From Candidatus Peregrinibacteria bacterium RIFOXYB2_FULL_33_20 (GTDB taxonomy: Bacteria; Patescibacteriota; Gracilibacteria; UBA1369; GWF2-33-10), in the NCBI GenBank assembly GCA_001788835.1, contig MFXK01000006.1, forward strand, positions 16,988 through 80,987: DNA of 64,000 nt, written 5' to 3'. Both the position numbers and the translations under genes were made by a program. Position 1 is the first letter of the stretch. Every line of letters begins with the position of its first letter. The notes under the pieces were generated by a model. The model worked only from the letters and a program-made list of their open reading frames with translations. It did not search any database and was not told the origin of the DNA. This document shows, piece by piece, positions 18,266-26,019 of the stretch.

Positions 18266-18694
18266 TTGAAAACTTCTTTACCACAAAAAGGACAGATTAC
18301 TAGGAAATGGTATCTAATCAATGCTGAGAATAAAGTATTAGGAGATGTAGCCTCGAAAATTGCTTCTGTATTAAGAGGTAAAAACAGAGTGTATTTTACT
18401 CCTCACATGGATTGCGGTGATAGTATAGTAGTGATAAATTGCGAGAAGGTTAAGTTAACAGGTAATAAAGAAGATTCTAAGATTTATTATTCGCATACTG
18501 GTTACAAGGGCGGTTTAAAAAAAGCTAGAGCGTCTGAATTACGAGAAAAAGATCCAGGCCAGTTAATATATAAAGCTGTATATGGAATGTTGCCTCCCAC
18601 CAGATTGAGACCTTTAATGTTAAAAAGGCTCAAAATATATGTGGGCGAAAAGCATGATCACGAGGCTCAGCAGCCAACATTATTAGAAATTTAA
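18266..18694 (+). CDS. rplM: 50S ribosomal protein L13
   Basis: L13 (uL13) is an early large-subunit assembly protein. Motifs are WYLINAENKVLGDVASKIASVLRG, DCGDSIVVINCEKVKLTGNK, YYSHTGYKGG and AVYGMLPPTRLRPLMLKRLK. The start is TTG at 18266; no ATG or GTG gives a full N-terminus. It has 142 residues, lies 18 bp after rplQ and is followed by rpsI. Confidence 0.95.
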   Translation: MKTSLPQKGQITRKWYLINAENKVLGDVASKIASVLRGKNRVYFTPHMDCGDSIVVINCEKVKLTGNKEDSKIYYSHTGYKGGLKKARASELREKDPGQLIYKAVYGMLPPTRLRPLMLKRLKIYVGEKHDHEAQQPTLLEI

Positions 18695-18704
18695 TTTTCA
18701 ATTT

Positions 18705-19142
18705 ATGGCAATTAAAAATGTTCAAAAAGAAGAATCAGTTAAAGAAGTTTTTAAGGGAGAGTATGTGTATGCTAATGGTAAAAGAAAAACTTCTATTGCT
18801 CAGGTCAGACTTTATAAAGGCAATGGCCGTATTATAATAAATGATAGAGACATTAGTGAATATGTTAAAGTGAAAGAATTGGAAAATACGATTAGATCTC
18901 CTTTTCTTTTGACTAACACTTTAAATAAATTTGATTTATCAGTGATGGTGAGGGGGGGGGGATCAACTGGACAGGCAGAAGCAATTCGACATGGTGTGTC
19001 AAGAGCTTTAGTAAGTTTTGACGCTGAATTAAGACCAACTTTAAAAAAGGCTGGATATTTAATGCGTGATCCAAGAGCTAAAGAAAGAAAGAAACCAGGT
19101 TTGAAGAGAGCTAGAAGAGCACCACAATGGAATAAACGTTAA
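18705..19142 (+). CDS. rpsI: 30S ribosomal protein S9
   Basis: S9 (uS9) contacts P-site tRNA through its C-terminal tail. Motifs include YANGKRKTSIAQVRLYKGNG, the VRGGGSTGQAEAIRHGVSRAL core and the RDPRAKERKKPGLKRARRAPQWNKR tail. An N-terminal extension of roughly 17 residues precedes the core. The GGG codons lie in a run of ten G (18952-18961), striking in this AT-rich genome. It is followed 2 bp later by trmD. Confidence 0.96.
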   Translation: MAIKNVQKEESVKEVFKGEYVYANGKRKTSIAQVRLYKGNGRIIINDRDISEYVKVKELENTIRSPFLLTNTLNKFDLSVMVRGGGSTGQAEAIRHGVSRALVSFDAELRPTLKKAGYLMRDPRAKERKKPGLKRARRAPQWNKR

Positions 19143-19144
19143 AA

Positions 19145-19789
19145 ATGCATTTTACTGTTTTAACCTTATTTCCAAATTTATTTGATTCTTATCTTGCCGA
19201 TAGTATTATTAAACGGGCATTGGATAAAAATTTAATCAAAATAGATTTTTTAAATATTCGTGATTTTTCGCAAGATAAACATAAAAAAGTAGATGATAAT
19301 CCTTATGGCGGTGGAGCAGGTATGCTTATGACCTGCCAGCCTCTTTTTGACGCAATTAAAGAGGCTAAGAAGAAGAATAAAGGTAAAGTTATATATTTGT
19401 CGCCAAAAGGAAAAACTTTCACGCAAAGCAAAGCAGAAAGAATGTCGAAAGACAAAGAACTTATTTTGCTTTGCGGGAGATATGAAGGTATAGATCAAAG
19501 AGTAATCGATAAACTTGTCGACGAAGAAATTTCAATAGGGAAATATGTACTGACCGGAGGAGAGTTACCTGCAATGATTCTAATTGATACTATCTCTCGC
19601 CTACTTCCAAATGTCCTTGGCAATGAATATTCACATGAAGAAGAATCTTTTTCAAAAATTTTAAATAGAAAAAAAGAGTATCCTCATTATACCAAACCTG
19701 AAATTTATGAAGGACTAAAAGCTCCAGAAGTTTTATTATCTGGACATCATAAAAAAATTAAAGAGTGGAGAAAAAAAACTTTATTATAA
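19145..19789 (+). CDS. trmD: tRNA (guanine-37-N1)-methyltransferase
   Basis: TrmD methylates G37 next to the anticodon, preventing frameshifting. The SPOUT knot motifs LCGRYEGIDQRV and SIGKYVLTGGELPAM are present, as is GGGAGMLM near residue 55. It has 214 residues, slightly shorter than E. coli TrmD at the C-terminus. It begins 2 bp after rpsI, so it is the last gene of this transcription unit. Confidence 0.95.
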   Translation: MHFTVLTLFPNLFDSYLADSIIKRALDKNLIKIDFLNIRDFSQDKHKKVDDNPYGGGAGMLMTCQPLFDAIKEAKKKNKGKVIYLSPKGKTFTQSKAERMSKDKELILLCGRYEGIDQRVIDKLVDEEISIGKYVLTGGELPAMILIDTISRLLPNVLGNEYSHEEESFSKILNRKKEYPHYTKPEIYEGLKAPEVLLSGHHKKIKEWRKKTLL

Positions 19790-19790
19790 A

Positions 19791-19819
19791 TAGTTTTTGT
19801 TAATTTTTTTTGTTATAAT
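19791..19819 (+). promoter_or_regulatory. Possible promoter of the 19849 gene
   Basis: A perfect TATAAT (19814-19819) lies 30 bp before the ATG. The -35 position at 17-bp spacing is a weak TAGTTT (19791-19796). Confidence 0.45.
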
Positions 19820-19848
19820 ATTTTTGTAATATTTATTAAATTTTAATT

Positions 19849-20382
19849 ATGGGATTTTTTCAAAAAATTGCAGATTTTTTTACTAGTACCCGCAGACCAG
19901 CATCCGACACGCCATTATTATCTACTGAAGAGTTAAAAAAGAAAATTTTGGATTTAAATAAAGATAGTAGACCATATCAAATTCGTCCAGCTAATAGTGA
20001 TGAAGAAGGTGTTGATTTTGTAGCGGAATGGAAAATAGTTGACGCCAAATGGTATCAAATTTTTGCTAAAGCTGCCTTGAAAGATACTTTTAAAATTTTT
20101 CTTAAATTACATTCGGAAACTAGTGAAGTTCACGCCTTAGATCAAAGGTTTACTGTGGCTTGGTCGGCAGGCATCCCTGTGCTTAGTATGTCGGTTTCTG
20201 CCTTTAGAGGGCAGCAACAATCTGTTGAATTTGGCACTAATTATGCTTTTACGGAAAAAGGTGAACTTGGACAGGTTTATAATTATCATTTTTCAACTAA
20301 TGAAATGAAAAAGCCAATTCAAGATGCGGTTACAGGTGGTGGCTGGATTTATAGAGGAGTAGTTAGAAAAGGGAAATTGTAA
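19849..20382 (+). CDS. Hypothetical protein, 177 aa
   Basis: I do not recognise the family. The protein is soluble with no signal peptide. It begins with an amphipathic stretch (MGFFQKIADFF), followed by a charged region and a beta-rich C-terminal half (HALDQRFTVAWSAGIPVLSMSVS, then GGGWIYRGVV). It follows trmD with its own likely promoter. Its last 20 bp overlap the convergent gene at 20363. Confidence 0.7.
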   Translation: MGFFQKIADFFTSTRRPASDTPLLSTEELKKKILDLNKDSRPYQIRPANSDEEGVDFVAEWKIVDAKWYQIFAKAALKDTFKIFLKLHSETSEVHALDQRFTVAWSAGIPVLSMSVSAFRGQQQSVEFGTNYAFTEKGELGQVYNYHFSTNEMKKPIQDAVTGGGWIYRGVVRKGKL

Positions 20383-20833
20383 AAGTAATATTTTTAATCC
20401 TATTTAATTTAAAAACTACATTCTCCCCTTTCTTATAATCAAAAGCATCTAGCATCGTGCCAGAAATTTGATCAGGACGGATTCTAAGTTTTTTAAAAGT
20501 TTGTAAACTTCCGCTATAATATTCAATTTCAACATCTTTTCTATTCTGAATGGCAGTTTTTAGTTTCGCTTTAATTTCAGCAATATCAAATTCATAAACA
20601 GGATTTCCCCCAATTTCTTTTGCTTCTTTTTTTGATTTAAAATTTAATTTATTAAAAATATTTTCAATTTCATCATCTAATTCTGCACATTTCTCATCAG
20701 TAATTTGCCTTCTTATCTGATTTTCAAGAAATTCTAAAATTTCTCCATTTTGTTTTATATGTTGAAATAATTTAATAGAAGTATATAAATTTTCGAGATC
20801 TTTTGTTTCTAGTAATAAATCTATAGGAGACAT
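20363..20833 (-). CDS. WYL-domain-like protein
   Basis: The C-terminal half (about residues 85-155) resembles a WYL domain: KTAIQNRKDVEIEYYSGS, then TFKKLRIRPDQI and KKGENVVFKLNRIKNI. WYL domains usually bind ligands or nucleic acid in regulators. The N-terminal half is helical and charged, without an obvious HTH. The assignment rests on pattern only; regulation of neighbours is not shown. It overlaps the convergent 19849 gene by 20 bp. Confidence 0.6.
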   Translation of the reverse strand: MSPIDLLLETKDLENLYTSIKLFQHIKQNGEILEFLENQIRRQITDEKCAELDDEIENIFNKLNFKSKKEAKEIGGNPVYEFDIAEIKAKLKTAIQNRKDVEIEYYSGSLQTFKKLRIRPDQISGTMLDAFDYKKGENVVFKLNRIKNITFTISLF

Positions 20834-20851
20834 ATAATGAAAAATGAAAAA

Positions 20852-20879
20852 TTGAAAATTAAGACATGATAATTATACT
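20852..20879 (+). promoter_or_regulatory. Promoter of the HAD hydrolase gene
   Basis: TTGAAA (20852-20857) and TATACT (20874-20879) are separated by 16 bp, ending 19 bp before the ATG at 20899. Confidence 0.5.
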
Positions 20880-20898
20880 TTAAAAAATAAATTTTAAA

Positions 20899-21540
20899 AT
20901 GATTAAAGCAATTATATTTGATATGGATGGAGTGATTGCTGATAGTGAATTTTGTCATATTGATGCGGAAATTAAAACCATGAAAATATTTGGAGTGGAT
21001 CTAACAAAAGAGGAATTAGAAGGGTACACAGGTACTACATCGAAATATATGTATGAGCATTTAAAAGCAAAACATGATTTTTCAGCTAGTTTTGAAGAAT
21101 TTTTTGAAATAAAACGCCAATTTCTTTTTGAAGATTTTGAAAAGTTTTTGAAACCAGTTGATGGAGTTATAGATTTAATTAAAAATTTGCATAAAAAAGG
21201 GTTTAAACTCGCTTTAGCTTCTAGTTCACATAGAAAAGCAATTGATTATATTTTGAAAAAATTTGAAATTTATAAATTTTTTGATGCAATTACATCATCT
21301 GAAGAAATCCAAAATTCAAAACCAGATCCTGAAATTTTCTTAAAATCAGCAGAAAAGCTAAAATTTTTGTCTACAGAATGCGTTGTCATTGAAGATGCAA
21401 AATTAGGAGTTGAAGGGGCAAAAAGGGCTGGTATGAAATGTATAGGCTTCAAAAGCCATAGCAGCCATCAGGATCTTTCAATGGCGGATTGGGTGGTTGG
21501 GAGTTTTGAAAAAGAAAAAATCTTGAAATTTATCTTGTGA
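20899..21540 (+). CDS. HAD-superfamily hydrolase, beta-phosphoglucomutase-like
   Basis: This is a HAD phosphatase or phosphomutase. Motif I is FDMDGVIADSE (nucleophile Asp9), motif II is the Ser in LASSSH, motif III is the Lys in SKPDPEIF, and motif IV is VIEDAKLGVEGAKRAGM. A four-helix cap lies between motifs I and II (about residues 16-80), as in beta-phosphoglucomutase. The substrate cannot be told. It is monocistronic and ends with TGA. Confidence 0.85.
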   Translation: MIKAIIFDMDGVIADSEFCHIDAEIKTMKIFGVDLTKEELEGYTGTTSKYMYEHLKAKHDFSASFEEFFEIKRQFLFEDFEKFLKPVDGVIDLIKNLHKKGFKLALASSSHRKAIDYILKKFEIYKFFDAITSSEEIQNSKPDPEIFLKSAEKLKFLSTECVVIEDAKLGVEGAKRAGMKCIGFKSHSSHQDLSMADWVVGSFEKEKILKFIL

Positions 21541-21606
21541 ATTAATATAAATATTCGTTAAAGTTTGCGGCACAGGAATGACACTGACAAAAACATTTTC
21601 AATTTT

Positions 21607-22623
21607 TCATTTTTCATTATTAATTTTCCTAATCCCCCACTTCGCATGTTCCCTTATTAAAGGCTCCGGATCTTTTAAGCACTCCTCCAAAACAGGTAAT
21701 AAACTCCTATCCTTCAAATTTCCTGCAACAACACAGGCATTTCGTAAAAGTCCTTTTCGTTTGATTCGAATTACTGGTGAACCTGCAAATTTTTGGCGAA
21801 ATTCTTCATCAGTTCGAATGGAAAGAATGTCTTTCAAAAGTTGTGTATCTCCTAAAATTTTCTTTTTTAAATCTGGTTCTTTTGTTGCTTTTGCTCGTGT
21901 ATTGTGAGGACAAACATCTTGGCAAATATCACAACCATATAGCCAATCCCCTACTAAAGGACGTAAATTTTCTGGAATTGATCCTTTGTTTTCAATTGTT
22001 AAATATGAAATGCATTTTCGTGCATCTAATTTGTAAGGTGAAATTAATGCACCAGTGGGGCAGGCAGAGAGGCATTGGGTACAGGAGGAGCAACTCACCC
22101 TAAATCCCTCTCTTTTAAGAGAGGGGCAGGGGTGAGTTTTGAGTTCTATATTCGTTACCAATTCTGCCAAAAACACCCACGAACCAAATTTTTTTGTTAT
22201 TAAACATGTATTTCGTCCAATAAATCCAAATCCTGCCTTAACTGCATAGGCTCGTTCAAGAATTGGTCCGTAATCGACATAGAGTTTGCAGTTTGCAGTC
22301 GGCAGTTCGCAGTTTTTCAGGATAAATTCTTTTAATTTTTTTAATTTTCCTTCAATTACTTTGTGATAATCTCTGCCATAAGCATATTTCGCAATTTTCC
22401 CTTTTAATTCTCGGTTCTCAGCTCTCAGTTCTCGGTTCTCATTAAAATAATTCATTCCCAAAACAATAATCGTTTTTGCATCTGGAAATTTTTTTAATAA
22501 ATCTATTCTTTTTTCTGTTTCTTTTTTCATATATTCCATCTCACCTGCAAAATCAGAATTTATCCAATTATAAAAAGATTCCTTTTGATTTTTCTCCAAA
22601 GAATCAGCTCTCAAAATTTCCAC
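21607..22623 (-). CDS. queG: Epoxyqueuosine reductase, interrupted in-frame by a palindromic repeat
   Basis: QueG performs the last step of queuosine synthesis in tRNA. The substrate-binding domain is followed by a 2x[4Fe-4S] region (CSSCTQCLSACPTGAL, then YGCDICQDVCPHN) and a C-terminal HEAT-like part. The first usable start is GTG at 22623, but family-like sequence (SKTLGFDLV) continues upstream in frame without ATG, GTG or TTG, so the true start may be a rare ATT/ATA near 22683. A 45-bp repeat (22093-22137) adds residues around THPCPSLKREGFRVS just before the first cluster. Two heptamer arrays also lie inside. No other que gene is visible. Confidence 0.88.
   Translation of the reverse strand: MEILRADSLEKNQKESFYNWINSDFAGEMEYMKKETEKRIDLLKKFPDAKTIIVLGMNYFNENRELRAENRELKGKIAKYAYGRDYHKVIEGKLKKLKEFILKNCELPTANCKLYVDYGPILERAYAVKAGFGFIGRNTCLITKKFGSWVFLAELVTNIELKTHPCPSLKREGFRVSCSSCTQCLSACPTGALISPYKLDARKCISYLTIENKGSIPENLRPLVGDWLYGCDICQDVCPHNTRAKATKEPDLKKKILGDTQLLKDILSIRTDEEFRQKFAGSPVIRIKRKGLLRNACVVAGNLKDRSLLPVLEECLKDPEPLIREHAKWGIRKINNEK
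22093..22137. repeat. Palindromic repeat (family 1) inside queG
   Basis: It is bounded by ACTCACCC (22093-22100) and its exact inverse GGGTGAGT (22130-22137), with a second inner inverted repeat CCCTCTC/GAGAGGG. The length is 45 bp, exactly 15 codons, so the queG frame stays open. The same words recur at 45931-46095 and 49121-49156. Confidence 0.8.
22283..22317. repeat. Five heptanucleotide units inside queG
   Basis: The 35 bp read as AGTTTGC, AGTTTGC, AGTCGGC, AGTTCGC, AGTTTTT. On the coding strand they encode the ELPTANCKL region of QueG. Confidence 0.75.
22408..22442. repeat. Second set of five heptanucleotide units inside queG
   Basis: The 35 bp read as TTCTCGG, TTCTCAG, CTCTCAG, TTCTCGG, TTCTCAT. 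The encoded peptide repeats every seven residues (ENRELRA, ENRELKG), because three heptamers make seven codons. Confidence 0.75.
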
Positions 22624-22693
22624 TAAATCAAAACCAAGAGTTTTGCTGAAATTTTTAATGTTTTCAACTAAATTTTTTATAATTATATTTATA

Positions 22694-23032
22694 TTAGTCT
22701 TCTGTTAATTTATAAAGTAATAATTTTACGGCATCAAAAACATTTTTATCGCACCAATTTTCAGATTGATTTTGTAATTCTCTTAATAGTCTTGTTAATC
22801 CATCTCTAGTTACTTTCACGGTTTCAACTAAAACACCTTCTTCAATAAATTCAATAATAACCTCTATTGTATCTAACAATTCTCTTCTAATTCTAGATAT
22901 AAGTTGAACTTTATTCCATGAGATAACTCCTTCTAAAGCTAATAATAAATTTATAGGATTATCGTTTAAAGCGTCAGCCGCTGTTCGGAATCTTTTCTTT
23001 CGAATATCTTCTTTAAGAGTTTCTTTGCTCAT
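22694..23032 (-). CDS. Hypothetical protein, 112 aa
   Basis: I do not recognise the family. It is a small, charged, mostly helical protein without signal peptide or membrane segment. The central region (ALEGVISWNKVQLISRIRRELLDTIEVII) looks amphipathic. It lies between pheA and queG on the same strand, 20 bp after pheA, and may be the last gene of the tyrA-pheA unit. Confidence 0.65.
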   Translation of the reverse strand: MSKETLKEDIRKKRFRTAADALNDNPINLLLALEGVISWNKVQLISRIRRELLDTIEVIIEFIEEGVLVETVKVTRDGLTRLLRELQNQSENWCDKNVFDAVKLLLYKLTED

Positions 23033-23052
23033 TAAAAATTTAAATGATTTTC

Positions 23053-23844
23053 TTAATATGACCCAAACACCTTCAACTCTTCAACTACCTCCCCAGTCTT
23101 CAAAATTTTCAAAAGTTCTACAGATTTCTGATCTCGGAAATCACCTTCAAAATCGATATAAAAAAGATATTTACCATTTTCACCTTTTACTGGACGAGAT
23201 TCAAGGCGGGTTAAATTTATATTGAGATAATTGAAAGGCATCAAAAGTTTCAAAAGTAATCCTGCACAATCAGTATTTGGTTTGATAACAATAGATGTAA
23301 AATTTTGTTTTTTTGGATTATATTTTTTGCTAATTATCCAGAATTTAGTTTTATTATTTTTAAAATCCTGAATGTTTTTATGCGCAATTTTTAATTTATA
23401 TTTTTTTGAAGTTTCTTCATTTGTTATGCAGGCATAATCAGAATTTTTTTGAGCAAGAAGTGCGGCTTCTGCTGTTGAAGAGGTTTTGAAAAGTTTGATT
23501 TTTGAATAATTTTTATTAAGAAAATTTTTACATTGTGATAAAGCTTGAATATGAGATGCAATGATTTTAAAATTTTTATCTTGAGAAGCAAGGCAATGAT
23601 GGATTTCCAAGTCAATTGAATTATAAATTTTTAAATTTGATTCATATAAATTGTCAAAAGTTTCTCTTTCTGTTCCATAAATTGTATTTTCAACTGGAGC
23701 TACTAAGGCATCATATTTATTTTTTTTAAATTCATCAAAAACATGACTAACAGTATCCGCAAATTCAATTTGAGCTTTTGGAAAAGCTTTTTTTGAAGCT
23801 ATGCTGGAATATGTACCATTAGGACCAAGTGTGAGGATTTTCAT
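23053..23844 (-). CDS. pheA: Prephenate dehydratase
   Basis: It converts prephenate to phenylpyruvate in phenylalanine synthesis. The catalytic domain starts with ILTLGPNGTYSS and contains APVENTIYGT; the TKFWII motif near residue 165 corresponds to the TRF catalytic motif, here with Lys in place of Arg. A C-terminal ACT domain (TSIVIKPNTDCAGLL, LTRLESRP) suggests allosteric control by Phe. It has 263 residues. Its ATG overlaps the tyrA stop by 4 bp, indicating translational coupling. Confidence 0.9.
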   Translation of the reverse strand: MKILTLGPNGTYSSIASKKAFPKAQIEFADTVSHVFDEFKKNKYDALVAPVENTIYGTERETFDNLYESNLKIYNSIDLEIHHCLASQDKNFKIIASHIQALSQCKNFLNKNYSKIKLFKTSSTAEAALLAQKNSDYACITNEETSKKYKLKIAHKNIQDFKNNKTKFWIISKKYNPKKQNFTSIVIKPNTDCAGLLLKLLMPFNYLNINLTRLESRPVKGENGKYLFYIDFEGDFRDQKSVELLKILKTGEVVEELKVFGSY

Positions 23845-24674
23845 AAATACTTAAATAATTTAGAGGTTTTATCCAAAGCTTTTTTACAATATCCTCCCAT
23901 AAAATCAGAAGTTTTTTCAAATTCTTTACAAAACTTTTTTAAATCTTTTTCCAAAATAATATCTTTGTATAAATTAAAACTTTCTTCCAAAATATTCAAA
24001 ACTTTTTTACTTTCAGGATTCATGATTTCAATTGCTCCATATAAATTCGGATCTTGTGCGAAAATTCTGCCAACCATTGCAAGTTCCATTTGATAAGCTG
24101 GACTTGCCACTTTTAATGTATCTTTGATATCTATTTTTAAATTCTCCAAAGCTTTGCCAAGAACTATAGCTTTGAAATGGATCAAAACCTGCACAATACT
24201 CATTAATTTATCGTGTTTTTGTGGATCTATTTTTTCTACAATGAAACCAAAACTTTTGATAAATTTCACAAATTTCTTTTCCAAAATTGTCCTTGCCGGC
24301 GAATACAAAACAATTTGATTTTTTGGGGATAAAATAGAAGGTCCAAACATAGGATGCATACCTATAACTTGAGCTTTTGATTTCAGCATTTCTTTGATTT
24401 GTAAACTTTTAAGTGAAGTAAAATCCATTACTAACTGATCCTTTCTTAAAAATTTTATATTTTTGGCAATAATTTCAGTGGCTAAATGCAAAGGCACAGA
24501 AAAAATAACGATATCGGATTTTTTGATTAGTTCTTCATTGCTAAGCTTGGTATTTAAATCGGAGATTAAAACTTTTACGTCCCCATTTCTAAAAAGTTTC
24601 GCAAAATAAGCTCCAAGGGCACCTCGCCCACCAATAATACCAATGGTATTTTTTTTAAAATTTTTATTTAGCAT
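23841..24674 (-). CDS. tyrA: Prephenate dehydrogenase (TyrA-like)
   Basis: It oxidises prephenate to 4-hydroxyphenylpyruvate in tyrosine synthesis. The NAD(P) Rossmann motif GIIGGRGALGAYF lies near the N-terminus; VIGMHPMFGPS holds the conserved His of the family and SVPLH lies near the dinucleotide fold. The start is ATG at 24674; the TTG at 24710 lies inside a terminator hairpin. It forms a two-gene unit with pheA. No chorismate mutase domain is visible. Arogenate specificity cannot be excluded. Confidence 0.85.
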   Translation of the reverse strand: MLNKNFKKNTIGIIGGRGALGAYFAKLFRNGDVKVLISDLNTKLSNEELIKKSDIVIFSVPLHLATEIIAKNIKFLRKDQLVMDFTSLKSLQIKEMLKSKAQVIGMHPMFGPSILSPKNQIVLYSPARTILEKKFVKFIKSFGFIVEKIDPQKHDKLMSIVQVLIHFKAIVLGKALENLKIDIKDTLKVASPAYQMELAMVGRIFAQDPNLYGAIEIMNPESKKVLNILEESFNLYKDIILEKDLKKFCKEFEKTSDFMGGYCKKALDKTSKLFKYL

Positions 24675-24706
24675 TTGAAAAAAAATATTTAACAAAAAAA
24701 TAATAT

Positions 24707-24731
24707 CCAAAAAAGCTAAAAGCTTTTTTGG
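24707..24731. terminator. Bidirectional terminator-like hairpin before tyrA
   Basis: CCAAAAAAGCT (24707-24717) and AGCTTTTTTGG (24721-24731) form an 11-bp stem with a 3-nt loop, 5 bp after the stop of the minus-strand TIM-barrel gene. It separates that gene from tyrA. Confidence 0.8.
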
Positions 24732-24735
24732 AATT

Positions 24736-25476
24736 TCAAATATACTTCAAACAGAATTCTTTGGCTTCAAGGAGGAGTTTCTTCATTTCATCTTCCTTGC
24801 CGACATGAAGGTATTTGGGATTGATATCTAGAGCAATAGTTCCTTTGTAGTCTTCTTGTTTGATTTTTGCTAAGAAACTTTCCATAGGGAGTGAACCATT
24901 TTGAGGCAAAACTCCGTAATGGTTTTGTTTTACGTTGGTTAAATGGATATGAACTAGGTAATTTTTCATGCTCATGAGTAGGTCGATGATGTTTTGTTTT
25001 TTGCTGGAAGCATAAGCCGTATTCAAACAAGCATGTTTAAATTTTTTTAAATCATTAACACTATTCATGGCCGTGGCTGGTATAAAACCTAGAATTGTGT
25101 CATCAGGAGAATTCTCCAAAGCGATGGAAATAGATTCTCTTTCACGGATTTTTGGGACTTCAGTTTTGAGCCATTCAGTATATTTGAAATCGAAAAATTT
25201 TGGTGATTTGATAACAATAATTTTAGTCCCAATGGTTTTGGCAATATCGACAGCATCCAAAATTTGTCTTGATTTGCTACTGTCTTGAGTTTGAATTGCT
25301 AAAACAGGCAAATCGTATTCTTTGCATAACGCATTGATATAGTTAGCGTCAGTGGTATCCAGATTTTTCCGTGATTGCACTAATTCCAACCCGTCAAAGC
25401 CTAGTTCTTTGGCAAAACGAAAAATTCGATTCAAGCCGTATCCTTCCAGCGAAGAGGTAGTAAAAGCAATTTTCAT
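24736..25476 (-). CDS. Sugar phosphate isomerase/epimerase-like TIM-barrel protein
   Basis: It belongs to the xylose-isomerase-like (AP endonuclease 2) barrel superfamily by pattern: LGFDGLELVQ near residue 25, ALENSPDD near 135, HIHLTNVKQNHYGVLPQNG near 180 and GTIALDINPKYL near 215, with His/Glu/Asp residues at strand ends that could bind metal. The 246 residues fit one domain. The substrate is unknown. It is transcribed alone: an extended -10 precedes it and a strong hairpin follows. Confidence 0.75.
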   Translation of the reverse strand: MKIAFTTSSLEGYGLNRIFRFAKELGFDGLELVQSRKNLDTTDANYINALCKEYDLPVLAIQTQDSSKSRQILDAVDIAKTIGTKIIVIKSPKFFDFKYTEWLKTEVPKIRERESISIALENSPDDTILGFIPATAMNSVNDLKKFKHACLNTAYASSKKQNIIDLLMSMKNYLVHIHLTNVKQNHYGVLPQNGSLPMESFLAKIKQEDYKGTIALDINPKYLHVGKEDEMKKLLLEAKEFCLKYI

Positions 25477-25545
25477 GGAATTAGTATAAAGAAAAAAGTA
25501 TAAAGAAAAAAGTAGAATTTAGTTTCCAAAAAACCATTTTGTATT

Positions 25546-25554
25546 ATTATAGCA
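25546..25554 (-). promoter_or_regulatory. Extended -10 promoter of the TIM-barrel gene
   Basis: On the minus strand TGCTATAAT gives an extended -10 (TGn plus TATAAT, 25551-25546) about 70 bp before the ATG at 25476. No good -35 is seen. Two 14-bp direct repeats (GTATAAAGAAAAAA) lie in the leader. Confidence 0.5.
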
Positions 25555-25679
25555 GATTTTATGGAATAAGTTTAGTTGTTAAGAAGGGATTTAAATTATT
25601 GAGATTTGACATGATAGTGTAAATTTGATTGAATATAACTTTCAGGTTACTCTGAAAAATATTTTTTTAAAAAATTATA

Positions 25680-26019
25680 ATGTCGTCATATGCAAAAACA
25701 GGGTATGATGCTAAATTTTATCTTACATTTGATGATCCTCGAGAACATACAGAAATTTCCTTGGAACAATTTGTCGCTCATTTAGGCTATAATCCATACC
25801 AAAAGAATCAAGTAAAAAATCTATGTAGAGTCGTTGTAGCAAATGCTGTTTTAGAAATACGTGGATTAGTGGGATTGGCCTTCTTTATATCCTATTTTCC
25901 CTGATGATTTATTGAAGGTTGTTCATTATGATCCGAAACAAAGATTTGATTGTTGTTGGAAACAATTAAAGGAGATAGGGGAAATGTTACAACGTGAAGT
26001 GGAGAAATCATGCATTTAG
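25680..26019 (+). pseudogene. Hypothetical gene with an apparent frameshift
   Basis: The first frame (from ATG 25680) encodes 74 residues and stops with TGA at 25902-25904. From about 25880 another frame stays open to TAG at 26017-26019 and encodes protein-like sequence (SLYPIFPDDLLKVVHYDP, then FDCCWKQLKEIGEML). That second frame has a stop just upstream, so a one-base shift near the G-rich 25865-25882 region would join the two into a protein of about 112 residues. This could be a real lesion, programmed shifting or a sequence error. The family is unknown. It overlaps the serS end by 4 bp. Confidence 0.5.

Noticed and set aside
21578-22103. Two + strand ORFs opposite queG
   Set aside because: They are antisense shadows of the clearly conserved queG coding sequence.
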